From: Phoronis australis
Taxonomy: Eukaryota > Phoronida > Phoronidae
Length of the DNA: 64,000 bases
Assembly: GCA_002633005.1 (NCBI GenBank)
Contig: NMRA01000019.1
Span: forward strand, 1,065,942-1,129,941
Direction of reading: 5' to 3'
The stretch's first letter is position 1. Every line of letters starts with the position of its first letter. Of the stretch, positions 37,801-55,186 are shown in pieces. Made by a program: the position numbers and the translations under genes. Under the pieces are notes generated by a model. That model saw only the letters and a list, made by a program, of their open reading frames with translations. It was not told the DNA's origin and ran no database searches.

Positions 37801-40800
37801 TCTTAGAATACTTTTTAAAGAGCAACTAAAAGCAGAACCGTAGAGTTCTCTTAGAATACTTTTTAAAGAGCAACTAAAAGCAAGACCGTAGCATTCTCTT
37901 AGAATACTTTTTAAAGAGCAACTAAAAGCCGCACCATAACACTCTCTTGTATTTCTGAATCCTAGAAATTTCGAAAGGAATCCTTTTATTAGTCCTATAT
38001 TTAATAGCCCATCAGGCAAGTGACAGAGAGTTATAAAAACAAGTTCTAACACCATAAAGCATGATATCTGAAAGTTTCAATCTGATCAGCTATTCTTGAG
38101 ATGTGATGTGAGAAAGTTTGCCAAATTTGGACATTTTTCTGGGTCTTACATAACTTTTACTTTTACTGAATAAATCCATGTCAAGAGTATAGGCTACAAT
38201 GCTGTCACTGGTCAAGAGTTGTCTGGCTTGGAAGTGTAACTGAGTAAACCAACTATCAGTATCGGGTCATGAACAAATTTTTCTACAATGTGTGAAACTC
38301 AGAATCCCAGCAAAGAAAAAAATGGCATGAAAATATAGTAGGATTATTCCGGACAATTTTTACAAGCGAAAAGCCTTCACATGTGTCAGGGCTTGGAGTG
38401 ACCAATGTATCGGTCAACAAATAAATAGGCTTGTGTGAAAGAAAAATTTTTTTATGTCATAAAATTTAACTGAAATAAACATTTTTGCATAAATAAAATC
38501 AAAATAATGACAAAAAGAGACAAAAAAGAGGAAATCGGAAATCAAATAAGAGGAAATCGAAACCAAAAAAGAGGAAATCCTCTTAAAAGAGAAAAATTTC
38601 AAGCCTTCAAACATGTATTCTGCCGAAGTTGCATGCATAAGGTTGTTGCATTTGACAACCACTTCATCTTGTATAAAATAAATGTATTTTCACACTGTAT
38701 TTATAAAAAAACGGACGCCAAGCTCTGTAGAGGACTACTTACTCATGTACTCTGCCATCACCATGCAGGTTGGACAGCCCAAAGCTCACGTAATGCCAGT
38801 GTGGTGGTACGCCATTTTCTGGGTTGCCAGGGTTGGAGTACATGCTGATGTAGTCTAAGGGATCAGGACCGCCGAGCCTGTAAATAGAAAAGATCACTAA
38901 CAAAATTCCTGAACACTGACAGAAGGCTTTTGAAATTTAGGCATTGTTTGAAATTAATTATTTTGAACGGAACTATTTCAGCTTGAGCCAATTGATAACC
39001 CGCACACCTAAGTCAAAGAAACAGGGTCCAAATATCTATCCCATTTCCACAATGAAAAAGTATCAGATTCAAAATTTCACCTCCAAATCCAATCATTGAG
39101 AAATTCCACTAAGGGTTAGAGTCCTTTATACAAAACACTAGCCATCCATATTACACAGCGACACTCGCTGTATTAACCCACAATGCAAAGCACTTTTGTA
39201 TCTTCTTGTCATTGGAGTTCCGCATGTTGTGTTGTGGTCAGGACTCCGATGCACTACTCTATTTGTCCTTCCAAGACCAATGTAGTACTACTACTGTGCT
39301 GTGGGCTACAAATCCGAATGGAGAAAGTTGGATAAACTTGACAGCTATCCGCAGATGCGTTTTGTTAAGTTCTTCACCATCCCCATATCAATCAAGGACA
39401 CAAGAAAATACAGTGTGAGTGCACAAAGCAAGTTTGGTGGTTTAATTTTGAACTGAATAGAATCCTCTTTTAATTCCAGTACGACTGAAATAGGGAATAT
39501 TTCCACGGCCACCCTGTACCTCAACGGCTTCCGAAATGATCTGTGAAAATGTACCTCACATTCCAAAAAACGAGGCCATTTAAACAGTGTGCTTTCGTAC
39601 CACCAGGACAAAGGAGAGTTCTATCACTGTGTAATCCGGGGACCTCCCTATTAAGTCTTAAAGAGGATACTCTTCATTTGAACAATTTCATAATTTATTC
39701 TAAACCTTACACTTTCAATGTTCACTAGCATTCCTGCCAAGCACTTATAACACCTGACACATCACTCTTAAAACATGAATGCACTTTGACAACAAAAGAA
39801 ATTGAGCATCCTAGAAGTCCATAAACAGACCACCCAAGTTGGCAATAGCTGTCAAGGTCAACTGAGGCAGAACATACTTTCATTGTGATGGCAGGTTTGA
39901 TTGAAGAGTTTGGACTCAAATTCAGCCAATAATCACCTTTACAAAAATTTAGATGTGAAACTGAAAAATACCCATTCCTAATACAACTACATACCTACAG
40001 TCAGATCAAATCAACTGTGCCACTCAGAGCCCTGAATGTTAATATACCAAATTAAAGTTACACAGGTTTTACACATGCTACAATGCATGAAGTACCGAGG
40101 ACACTAGGCCATTGACAGTATTCAGCAGGTAAACAACTGATAGATAAAAACAGAGTACCCAGTACATAATTTTTTAAATATATGTTGATTCTAATTATAA
40201 TATGACTTGTAAACAAAAACACTTATTTGTATAGAGGAATTTATATAAAAAATTGATTTTAATGCATTTCACCTTATCACTGCTGGGCAAACTATTCTTT
40301 ATAAAAAATCACACACGCTGGATATGATTACCGTAATCGTTCGGGTTAACGCCCATGCTCAGTTAACAGCCCATTCCTGACTTTAAGTGGATTTTCGATT
40401 TAACCGCCCATTGCTCGGTTAAGCGCCCCCCTGCGATTTTTGAAGATTTCCAGTTAAGCGCCCACCTCTCGGTTAAGCGCCCATCCCCGACTTTTAAAGA
40501 ATGAAGATTTATGGCCTAGTGCTAAGGAAACGCGCGATTCCCCGACTTTTAGAAAAAGATCGATGATCACAACGAGTGCAACGACGCCGGGACTCCGAGA
40601 CGGTGGTTTAGCAATCTGAATTACAATACAGGTAACGAGTTATTGTCTTGGGTCATGAACTCACTTCAAAATATAATACTTGAACCTTTTTGTCACTTTA
40701 TTTTCTTCGCTTGTTTGCTAAATTTCAGAACGCCGCCGGCGTCAAAACCTCCGCTTTCAGCGACTTTGTCTGCCGCGCTGAGTTTCCGTCTGCAGTGCAC

Positions 40801-43800
40801 TAGATAAAACATCTATTCGAAAAAATCAGGCCAGAGAAATGTGACAATGGTTTTGCCAACCCTCCAAATTCTATTAAGGTGGGAAGCTCTCGTATTTTGA
40901 ACAAATCTCACAACTCACGGAAAGATGTCAAATTCTCAATATTTTGATGAATATAACTGCCGGGTTATAGAGGATGTGGGGCGACCGAAGGGACAGTACA
41001 AGTGCCTTACTGGGTTACCGATTTCGTTGCTGCCTGTCGATTTCTGAATTCAAACGTTGGCAATAATGTATGTTTGTGTATGATCTTGAAGTAATAAAAA
41101 ACGGCTAGTCAAATTTTGTTTTTCGCTTATTGCATCTCAGTCAAACTGGTTAGCAGATTTAACTAATGTCGCTGGCTGTTCTTTACTATTTCTTGCGTCA
41201 GCCCCCACGTAAGCGTGACTGTGTGAATTATCGTTTCCACATCCCCTTTTTAGCCATCCAGAATAATTTTGTTTATACATTGGCCATTTTCAGCCTGAAC
41301 AAAAATTCTTACCATTCGAGTCTGAAATATCTACGACGTAGACTGCTTGACGATAGTGGGTAGGAGATTCACGCAGCTAGTTACAGGGATGGGCTTAGGG
41401 AGCATCGAGCCGGGAAATATGGGAATAGACTTGACATCGCAGTTTTGGGGAACATTGGCAACGGAGGAATATCGTAAAGAACTGGGTCTTTCGTAACAAC
41501 AGCTTAAAAGTACATAGTCACGCCCGTTTTTGTTACTTCGTCGGACTGTCGCTATGTGTGACTGATTTGTAGTGGTGCACGTGCGCAAGTTCCCACACTT
41601 TGGAGTGCATGTTACCTTGACACCAACATGTGATTGACAGGTGACTCACACGTAGGCCCTACGTGCGTGCTGAATACCGCCACTATCTTTGGCCATAAAA
41701 AACGAGATGCATATTGAAAGAGGCCGTTATATTACTTGACGGCATTTCCAAGTCACGATTGTCAGCCGACTGAGACATTGCGCGATAACAGCGGGACCGA
41801 ACAGTGCCGCAGTGCGATATTACAAGTGATATAAATAGGATAATCTGGACATCTTGCATGAAAAATAAATGTTTTTCCACCACGAAGTTTGGTAAGGTGA
41901 TCGTTTAGAATAATGAATTGAAACATTGCTGTTTTCTGACATTTTGTAACATATTTATGCAGTTGCTTGAAATTTTATTCTTGATCGACGACTGGCTCGA
42001 CCACCCCCGATCCTTGTCTTACTTCTTTGCATAGCATGTTTGGCGCAACGGCAAGAGAGCAATGCCGGGCTGTCGAGATAAGACAGCTAGCCGCAGAACC
42101 ATACGCTGAAAATGTCATTGAGTCACGGAGTGTCGACTATAACATCCCAAACACAAAAAAAAACAGAGTTAAGTTTTTCAAACTTTTATTACAACCAATT
42201 TTAAAACTGCTCTCTGACTCAGAACTTGACAGCTACATATAGTACGAGACTGTAACCATAAATTTGATGTCTGACCTCTGCAACACGTGAAGCTTGCACG
42301 CGCGCACTTAAGCAGGGTCACATCTTGAAACAGTTTTAATTCTAGTGGAGGCTGCGTGGTGACTGGTCGTCTGCGCACCGCAGGACGGCACGGGGCTATT
42401 ACTCAGCAATTTTGTAAATTTAATAGTGAATGACTAATCTGAGGGCAAGAGAACCTTTGTTGGGATCATCCGCTGTTATGACGTTTTCACAGTCATTTGG
42501 CGACGTGACGATAAAGCTCTTTGAAAAGGGCTACGCGTTCCGAGTATGATTGTCGTGTCGGGATTTAGATCGCCAGGTAAGATTAACCGCCCAGGGCGGT
42601 TGTCTGTCGTAATAAGCGCCCATGTTCGGTTAACCGCCCATCCCCTACTTTAGGTGGATTTTCGATTTAACCGCCCACTGCTCGGTTAACCGCCCTCCCC
42701 CGATTTTTTGGATTCGCCAATTTAACCGCCCAGGGCATTAACCCGAACGATTACGGTATATACGCAACTGAAAATTGATAATCAGAACTAAAGACTGTGC
42801 CACTTGCAAAAATGTCTGACTATAAACGGGAGTCAGACAATTTATTGTGAACATCACTAACGAACAGGCACACCAGTACTACAGTAGTACTTAGGCAATA
42901 CATCACCTGTGGATGCCATAGGCATACACGTGACTGCCTTGTAATGGAGCTCTTCAACTGATTCACTTTTTGACTGATAAAACAAAGTATATTGAGTGAT
43001 ATGGATGTAAACAGTTACCTATAGATGAATAATCGATTGGACAGAAATACACAGCCAAAACTGCAATTATCTGCCTTTTATTTTTTTGGGCTAAATACAT
43101 GCAAATTACACGTCACTCACCCAAAAAGCTGCATGAACTTGACAGTAAGAATACGTGGCTGTAAACGATTTTTAACATGTGGCCAAGTAAATTTCACTAT
43201 TAAAAAGAATAGTGCAAAGTGTCAAGAGAAAAGGGCAATGCCTAGCAAGCAAGTCTGAATTTGTTAGGCTTACTGGTTTACAGTATATTTTCATACAAAA
43301 ATTATCGCTAGTTCCTGGCAATAACTACCCGTTGGCAAGTTACCCAAGACAGGTTGTGCTACTCCCCACGGCATGTGTGTCAAATGGGAAACTGGCCCAT
43401 AACACTCTGCCATTAGAGACCACACGTAGCCCTCGGTTGGCCATTTAGGGGCTCCAATACTTCCATTCACTTTCTGTCGCATTCCGTTACACATATTTTA
43501 AACGGGCGGTAGGCCAATTCCAGCCACTGATTTTAAGTTTTCACCTCGTCAAAAATACATTCCACATCTAAAACTATCATTTCAAAAGCACTTACTTTCA
43601 TCATTGGTCCTTTCTACTTCTATACATATCTTTGATGAAGTTTAGTTGTGAGAATTTAGGGGACTTTGGCGAGGAATTCCAACTCCACTTTTTGGTTGCC
43701 GTTAACTTTTTCACCACGCACGCAATAACCACAAAGTATGTCAACTGAGTCACGTGAGTTAGGCAAAGGCTAATGCGAAGTGCATGACGCTAGCGCGTGA

Positions 43801-44552
43801 CACTTGCAAAATAGCATGAGACAGTATTAGGTGAAATTTGTAAGATTTGTGTCCCTTGGACTTTTTATTCATCAACATGTGTGATTTCATGTAACTTCCT
43901 CAAAATGGCACCCGGGTAAGAGAAACTCGAGCAAACCACGACAGACTTTCATAGATTTGTCCAAATTATCTTGATTGAATCGTCTCCAGACTTATGGTAT
44001 AAGTTGTTTATAACTCCATGTGCAAAAAAACCAGTTTCATTTGATTTATTTGATATTTATTTTGTATTTTGAAATGAGTAACTTTTTTGTTGATGTACTA
44101 TCGCATCTGTATGCCTGCGGCATCCAGGGCGATGTAATTGCCTACTGAGAGACCAGTACCTCTTCGCACAGCCACAGGTCAGATAAAGCGAGAAAACCGT
44201 GCAGTTTTATTCAGTGATTGCTTGGCTCCTTAACTCTGAGACAGATACATCCCACCATATTGCCACGGACTGCGATTGTGAATAAGACTTAAGACAAGTA
44301 ATAATGGCGTTGATGATTCAGAACCATGGCATGACGCCATGACGGGACGCCTCGCCTGAGTGGACAGGTGAAGACTAAGTGAAGGACAAATATGACAGCA
44401 CAGTTGACATTAAACTCGGGTTATTCTTACCAATATTTCACCACAGCTGTCACTTGTAAAGGATTCGGTTGGTCCGGGTAAAGCCGCCGACATGCCGAGT
44501 AGATCGCCTCCAACCCAGGTGGGGTTACAGGCGCAGAGACGCTGGCGCTCAT
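19806..44552 (-). CDS. SUFU: Suppressor of fused (SUFU), 467 aa
   Basis: Cytoplasmic and nuclear repressor of Hedgehog signalling that binds and restrains GLI/Ci transcription factors. Twelve exons, in transcript order: 44552-44431, 38877-38743, 33660-33524, 32467-32325, 30310-30225, 30028-29956, 29487-29298, 23910-23820, 22593-22450, 21775-21637, 20950-20882, 19880-19806 (TGA). All phases agree, giving 467 aa against 484 in human, which also has 12 coding exons. Hallmarks in order are AIYSACRRLYPDQPNPLQVT, LGGPDPLDYISMYSNPGN, HWHYVSFGLSDLHGDGRVHE, GPSGFGFELTFRLKRE, CSGDHISWHSPLDG, ESRIQHML, GGQWLITDMRRGETVFEVDP, YAAHGPWLQ and the short last exon with FSWPEK. The disordered loop keeps RKES (about 332-335), matching the human PKA/GSK3 phosphosite region. 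The last exon is only 75 nt and ends EDDPL rather than FDSPLH. Introns carry most of the window's repeats. Confidence 0.95.
20140..20454. repeat. 35-bp minisatellite, 9 copies, in SUFU intron 11
   Basis: Nine head-to-tail copies start every 35 bp from 20140. The unit is CAATAAGGTGACCRTATCTT followed by AGCATGYTCACAGGT. Copies differ at a few positions (CCG/CCA, GTA/ATA, AAGC/ATGT). The array lies between exon 11 and the tiny last exon. The unit is not a multiple of three. Confidence 0.95.
24960..27060 (+). repeat. Composite tandem array with CTCF-like words, SUFU intron 7
   Basis: A degenerate tandem array of units of roughly 430-440 bp. Each unit holds three recurring words. Word A is ATGGCCACTAGGTGGCGC (25425, 25599, 26041, 26470, 26769, with variants). 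Word B is TTGCCACTAGGGGGCACAC (25118, 25743, 26185, 26584). A third, more decayed word C appears near 25881 (CTGCCACAAGGAGGAC) and 26320. Between them recur CCAAATTTTATGAAAATC, ACAGAGGGGCAGACGCC and CTTCATATAAATACAC. Words A and B fit the vertebrate CTCF core (TGGCCACYAGRKGGCGC) closely and all point the same way. There is no open frame of note. The array could be an old transposon-derived satellite; CTCF binding is inferred from the motif only. Confidence 0.8.
29120..29156. repeat. Hairpin in SUFU intron 7
   Basis: AGACTTTAG, then CTATG, a short loop, CATAG and CTAAAGTCT form a two-step hairpin of about 37 nt with 14 paired bases. It may be the core of a small palindromic MITE; no target duplication was seen. 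Confidence 0.7.
32016..32077. repeat. 31-bp tandem duplication in SUFU intron 4 acceptor side
   Basis: Two copies of TACTRTGTGATACAGTCACA plus TTCTCTGCTTG lie directly next to each other with a single base difference, downstream on the minus strand of SUFU exon 4. It is a recent simple duplication with no coding role. Confidence 0.85.
33069..33250 (+). repeat. Dispersed repeat family B, copy 1
   Basis: Part of SUFU intron 3 matches 47297-47480 in ACTR1 intron 3 in the same orientation. Shared words in order are TCTCCAAAA, AGGAATTGTTTT, GTTCC, ATGA, TGTAAC and TTTGAGATTTTA (TTTGAGACTTTA here). It is diverged and non-coding, of unknown class. Confidence 0.55.
35540..35920. repeat. Degenerate repeat of about 150-bp period in SUFU intron 2
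   Basis: The block TGATCTTGAAAATGATGTCA followed by ACCAAAATCAACAGGCGCCT at about 35555-35610 recurs at 35850-35905 (TGACCTTGAAAATGAAGC, ACCAAAATCAACAGGCGTCT). A weaker version lies midway near 35700-35755 (ACCTGATGTCAAGGTCACC). This suggests three decayed tandem units. Confidence 0.6.
37600..37950. repeat. 48-bp minisatellite, 7 copies, open on the minus strand
   Basis: Seven copies of a 48-bp unit (core AAAGAGCAACTAAAAGC) start at 37625, 37673, 37721, 37769, 37817, 37865 and 37913 in SUFU intron 2. Two variants (CAAGACCGTAGCATTC and CAGAACCGTCGAGTTC) alternate irregularly. The unit is 16 codons, so the minus strand stays open for 179 codons across 37516-38055 with repeats like SLKSILRECYGLAFSC. 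There is no promoter or splice evidence for a gene, so this is annotated as a minisatellite. Confidence 0.92.
38071..38153 (+). repeat. Dispersed repeat family C, copy 1
   Basis: This segment resembles 58776-58866 in MOGS intron 3. Shared words in order are AAAGTTTCAA, TTGAGATGTGATG (TCTGAGATGTGATG in the other copy), CCAAATTTGGA, GGGTC and CATAAC. It is short, diverged and of unknown origin. Confidence 0.5.
38388..38728 (+). mobile_element. Possible hAT-like remnant overlapping SUFU intron 2
   Basis: CAGGGCTTGGAGTG at 38388 and CGCCAAGCTCTG near 38717-38728 form a weak terminal inverted repeat (9 of 10 outer bases), with ends like the 516-bp element at 11742. Inside, one plus-strand frame reads KREKFQAFKHVFCRSCMHKV then HFILYK, with a CxxC and a later histidine that could be a decayed BED-type zinc finger. 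The target duplication does not match. The call is tentative. Confidence 0.35.
40331..42756. mobile_element. pogo/Tigger-like DNA transposon (degenerate or non-autonomous), 2.4 kb
   Basis: The outer ends are inverted copies, CCGTAATCGTTCGGGTTAA on the left and its complement TTAACCCGAACGATTACGG on the right, each flanked by TA (40329-40330 and 42757-42758). A TA duplication and TTCGGGTTAA-type ends suggest Tc1/mariner, pogo/Tigger branch. Inside each end lie several GGTTAA-SCGCCC words. One 43-bp block with TGGATTTTCGATTTAACCGC is repeated in the same orientation near 40380 and 42647, so the subterminal parts are direct repeats while the tips are inverted. The longest frames inside are under 90 codons with no visible transposase motifs. 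The element lies in SUFU intron 1. Confidence 0.8.
43490..43945 (-). repeat. Dispersed repeat family A, copy 2
   Basis: The reverse complement of this part of SUFU intron 1 aligns over about 450 bp with 2785-3235 in BOD1L1 intron 1, sharing CCGGGTGCCATTT, CAAGTGTCACGC, AAAAAGTGGAGTTGGAATTC, AGTAAGTGCTTTT and CCTACCGCCC in order. It is non-coding. Confidence 0.75.
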
Positions 44553-45121
44553 GTCACAAACCCCTCAGTTTTTACTAGCTTTCTCCAAGCACAACACAAA
44601 GTTTGGAAAGATACAATAAATTGAATTGACACCTTCAGTACAACTTCCAAGACTGAGTACTACCTCTTACACGTCACGCGTCAGGCTAATTTCCACCAAG
44701 CAAAACTATTAGCAGTCAAACTAAATCACTTATTCCCACTAAATCATTACAAATGACTACCCGTGTGGTCAACAACAACAGAATTTATAGACAACCATCG
44801 GGAGAAAATCAATAACTAGAACCGCACTGACACTTTCCGGTTGCAGACCACCCAAGTTAATATCGTAGATTCGAGATATTTTGTGTTCGTTCTATATCAA
44901 AAAACATAGAAATATAACTGTCACTAGTTAGAGTCCATTTTGAGAGCAAGAGATGCGTTTTTCTTCTTTACACATTTATTTTCAGTTTTTGATAAAAAAA
45001 TGAGTCATACTACCGGAAGTACAAAGTGCGCGCCTTTGCGCATGTTCATGATTGGTGACTGCTGCTTTTTCTTGGCAGAGAAGTGTACTGGGAGGGTAAA
45101 AATACATCCCTCTGTAGAAGC
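44553..45121. promoter_or_regulatory. Bidirectional SUFU/ACTR1 promoter region
   Basis: These 569 bp separate the start codons of two divergent genes. Near the ACTR1 side are an ETS-type site ACCGGAAGT (45012-45020), a GC-rich TTTGCGCATG word resembling an NRF1 half site (about 45034), an inverted CCAAT box ATTGGT (about 45051) and an AP-1-like TGAGTCA (45001-45007). Nearer SUFU there is TTTCCGG (about 44833). No convincing TATA box is seen. ETS, NRF1 and NF-Y sites are common in bidirectional promoters of housekeeping genes. The sites are read by eye and untested. Confidence 0.6.
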
Positions 45122-52438
<7,317 letters not shown>

Positions 52439-55186
52439 ACTAGTATCTGTCAATGACTGTCTATACCTTTCAGTTAACTCTAAATTCAATAGAGTGTAGG
52501 TGTTGTGTAAGGCATTGCAGAGGTGGTGAAATATGGTGTCTGCCCTGTCCGTGCTTGAATTGCCATGGACGTTACCAAGTATTTGCCTTTTTTATCATTT
52601 AAAGCTTTGCATAAATGTCCCATTAGGCTTTATAAAACATTCTTTGCAACTGGCATGATACCTACTCTGTTTGGCAGATTGCTGAATAGTGGCAAAGAGT
52701 ATTCAGAACAAAAATAAAGAATTTTGTTCATACTTGCTGATTGCCGAGCATGTCCAGACTTCTACAATGTTTGGTGAGTGGGGGAGATGATGGTTGGAAG
52801 TACTACAATCGGTTTGTGTGCAAAACATTCTGTACTCCATCTGTGATGTTCAGTATTACAGTTTATCCCGCGCCCGTCAAAAAGCAAATAATTTTTTTTC
52901 TAATTCTGCTTTAAGATATTACTTGTATAAAGCAACCTGATTGGTATTTAGGTGATAAAGTATGCTTCGTTGGTGATTCACAAGAAGTCTTCTAATTTAC
53001 TATTATTTATTGTTTTTCAAGTTTTTGCAAGAGCATATAGTCACTAGGTACAAGCTCGAATGTGACAGTTAGCTTTAGTCTCATTAGAATCAATTGATAA
53101 TCTTATTTTAGTAGAATGTGATAGGAGTGGTTTATATAATGTTTGCACCTATTTGTGAATGAAATTTAATGCTCTGACGTACTCTGATCCCATTGTGCTC
53201 ATGTGTGGTATTACTGGGGCCGATATGATACAGCTGTTGTGCATTTTGCTGTTCCCTTTGATGTCCACTATGTACGTACAGGCCTATTTAACTTCAGCTT
53301 GGGAAAACAGCAAAACATTCTGTGAAGCTCTTACTCAGATTGTCACCCATCCTTGATTTCCATTCGTCTTTCGAGAAAATCAGTAGGATTTGAAGTCTTT
53401 CTGAGAATTATGCCTCAATCAGGAGAGTTGACAGCTGTGGTGCTTTGTCAATGAAAAATTTGACCAAGAAGTGACTGAAGTGGATATTTCTCATTTCTTT
53501 TGTTTCATTTCTTACATCTTATTCAAACTTGCACCAAATTACTGCAGACCTAAACTCACTATCCGTCTTAGTAGCGTGCCTCTGTCCAATGACTCAAAAA
53601 CTCCGCCTTTGGGAAAAACTTTTAAACACCCTTTCCTCACTCTCTTGAATGTCATTTTTTTCATTCTACAGATCTGATTATAATGTGCACTTACTGTATG
53701 GAGCTTAGAGCTGCAGTAACTACCTCACATTGGTTTTGTGAGAAGATTTGTACTCTCTGTACTTATAGTTTTGCACATTATTTTAGTACTGATTGTGATG
53801 TCGCAAAAGAATCGATGCTCGTAGTTTTAAGTCTGGTCTGCCTGCCACCTGTTGGCCACATCATGTGATGTGTTGACATTTATCAAAAATGGTGCAATTG
53901 GGCACATTCAGAAGATGAAAAAATATCCTATTGGGGTTTGCTGGTTAGCTAACGCAATAACGTACTTCCAAACTAGACTTCCCGAGAAGCTGGCCTGGTT
54001 TGCAGCGGTAACTATGCACTAGAGGTTGGAATGCGATTTCATCTCTTGCTTTGAGAGTATGCCACTCGTGTGTCATTTTAACTTTACAAAATAAGCAAAT
54101 GTGCTGAGGCTGTCATTCATATAGAATATAGAACCCTTTTGTTCACTTTATGTCTGAGATTTGACTTGGGTTCCCCCTCAGCAGGATTGTTGAATAACCG
54201 CAATAGATACAGCTAGTCTTGCATTCAAATTTAGGTGAAATAGTGTGGAATGGTGGATAGCATAACCCAACACGCTTTATTGTAAAGATCAACTGTTGCT
54301 ATGTCAGTATAAAAATGTACATTGAATGTGTTGTGTTTTTATCAATCATTCACCTGTACAATGTAGAGTGTGAGCTCCTGGCCTGGTTGCACACAGTACA
54401 GTCTACCATTGTCCCTTATGCAGTCTTTTGTCATGAACAATTATCCAGCAGTTAACACATCTGGATGTACAATAATTTACTACGTAAAATAACAAATATT
54501 TTCATTTTATTAAAATTTAATTTTACAACAATCATATGTAACGTAGTTCATCTCCCAAATTTCAAATGGTCGACTACAGTTTGTTTTGACAACACAAGAG
54601 GCACTGTTAGTCGATCACATTCAGGTGTGATACGTTTACAGCCCATCTGTACCTGTGTTTAAGTATTAAATATTCCGTTAGCAAATAGGAGTGAATTGTG
54701 TTTAGTGAACTTCACAAAAATTAAACATTATGCGTAACCAGTGTATCCTGGCCTCGGACCAGGTTGGGCAAAGTAGTTTAAGGCACCATTGTCAGATGAT
54801 TTGTACACCAGTATGACCTGCACCTCACAAAGCATTTCATTACCCGTAACACAGTCAATTTGGTCTCTCAATTCCCTTAGATAGGCTAAGATCCATCCTT
54901 AAAAGTATGCATTAATTAAATTAGGTTTTGAATAAACGACCTATTGTTCTTCAATATGACTAATATTGAGAAGAATCGCTTGTGGTGACCTTGAATAAAC
55001 CTAACAACAACCTGTGATTGTGGTCAGTGTGGCAAAATGAGATCAGTAATCCATATTCAAAATTGGCATACAGTTCAGTTGGGCCTGATGTTTTTCTCAG
55101 ATGACAAAATGTCCTAACAACTACAAACTGAGGGAAATGTAAATTGTACATGAATTTAAGAAACTACCACCTTTCCTTGCCAGTTA
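52439..55186. other. Convergent 3' region of ACTR1 and MOGS
   Basis: Holds the 3' UTRs of two convergent genes. A plausible ACTR1 poly(A) signal is listed separately at 52713. For MOGS on the minus strand, TTTATT words (AATAAA in transcript sense) occur near 54506 and 54276. No exon, transposon end or array was recognised; frames here are short and random-looking. Confidence 0.5.
52713..52718 (+). terminator. Likely ACTR1 polyadenylation signal
   Basis: AATAAA occurs 275 bp after the ACTR1 stop codon and is followed within 30 bp by T- and GT-rich sequence (TTTTGTTCATACTTGCTG). It is the first canonical hexamer after the stop that I noticed. Confidence 0.5.

Noticed and set aside
37516-38055. 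179-codon minus-strand frame as a real repeat protein gene
   Set aside because: The frame exists because a 48-bp minisatellite has a length divisible by three; there is no splice or family evidence and it lies inside a SUFU intron.
54960-55151. Small minus-strand frame after the MOGS stop
   Set aside because: No family resemblance, lies in the 3' UTR.
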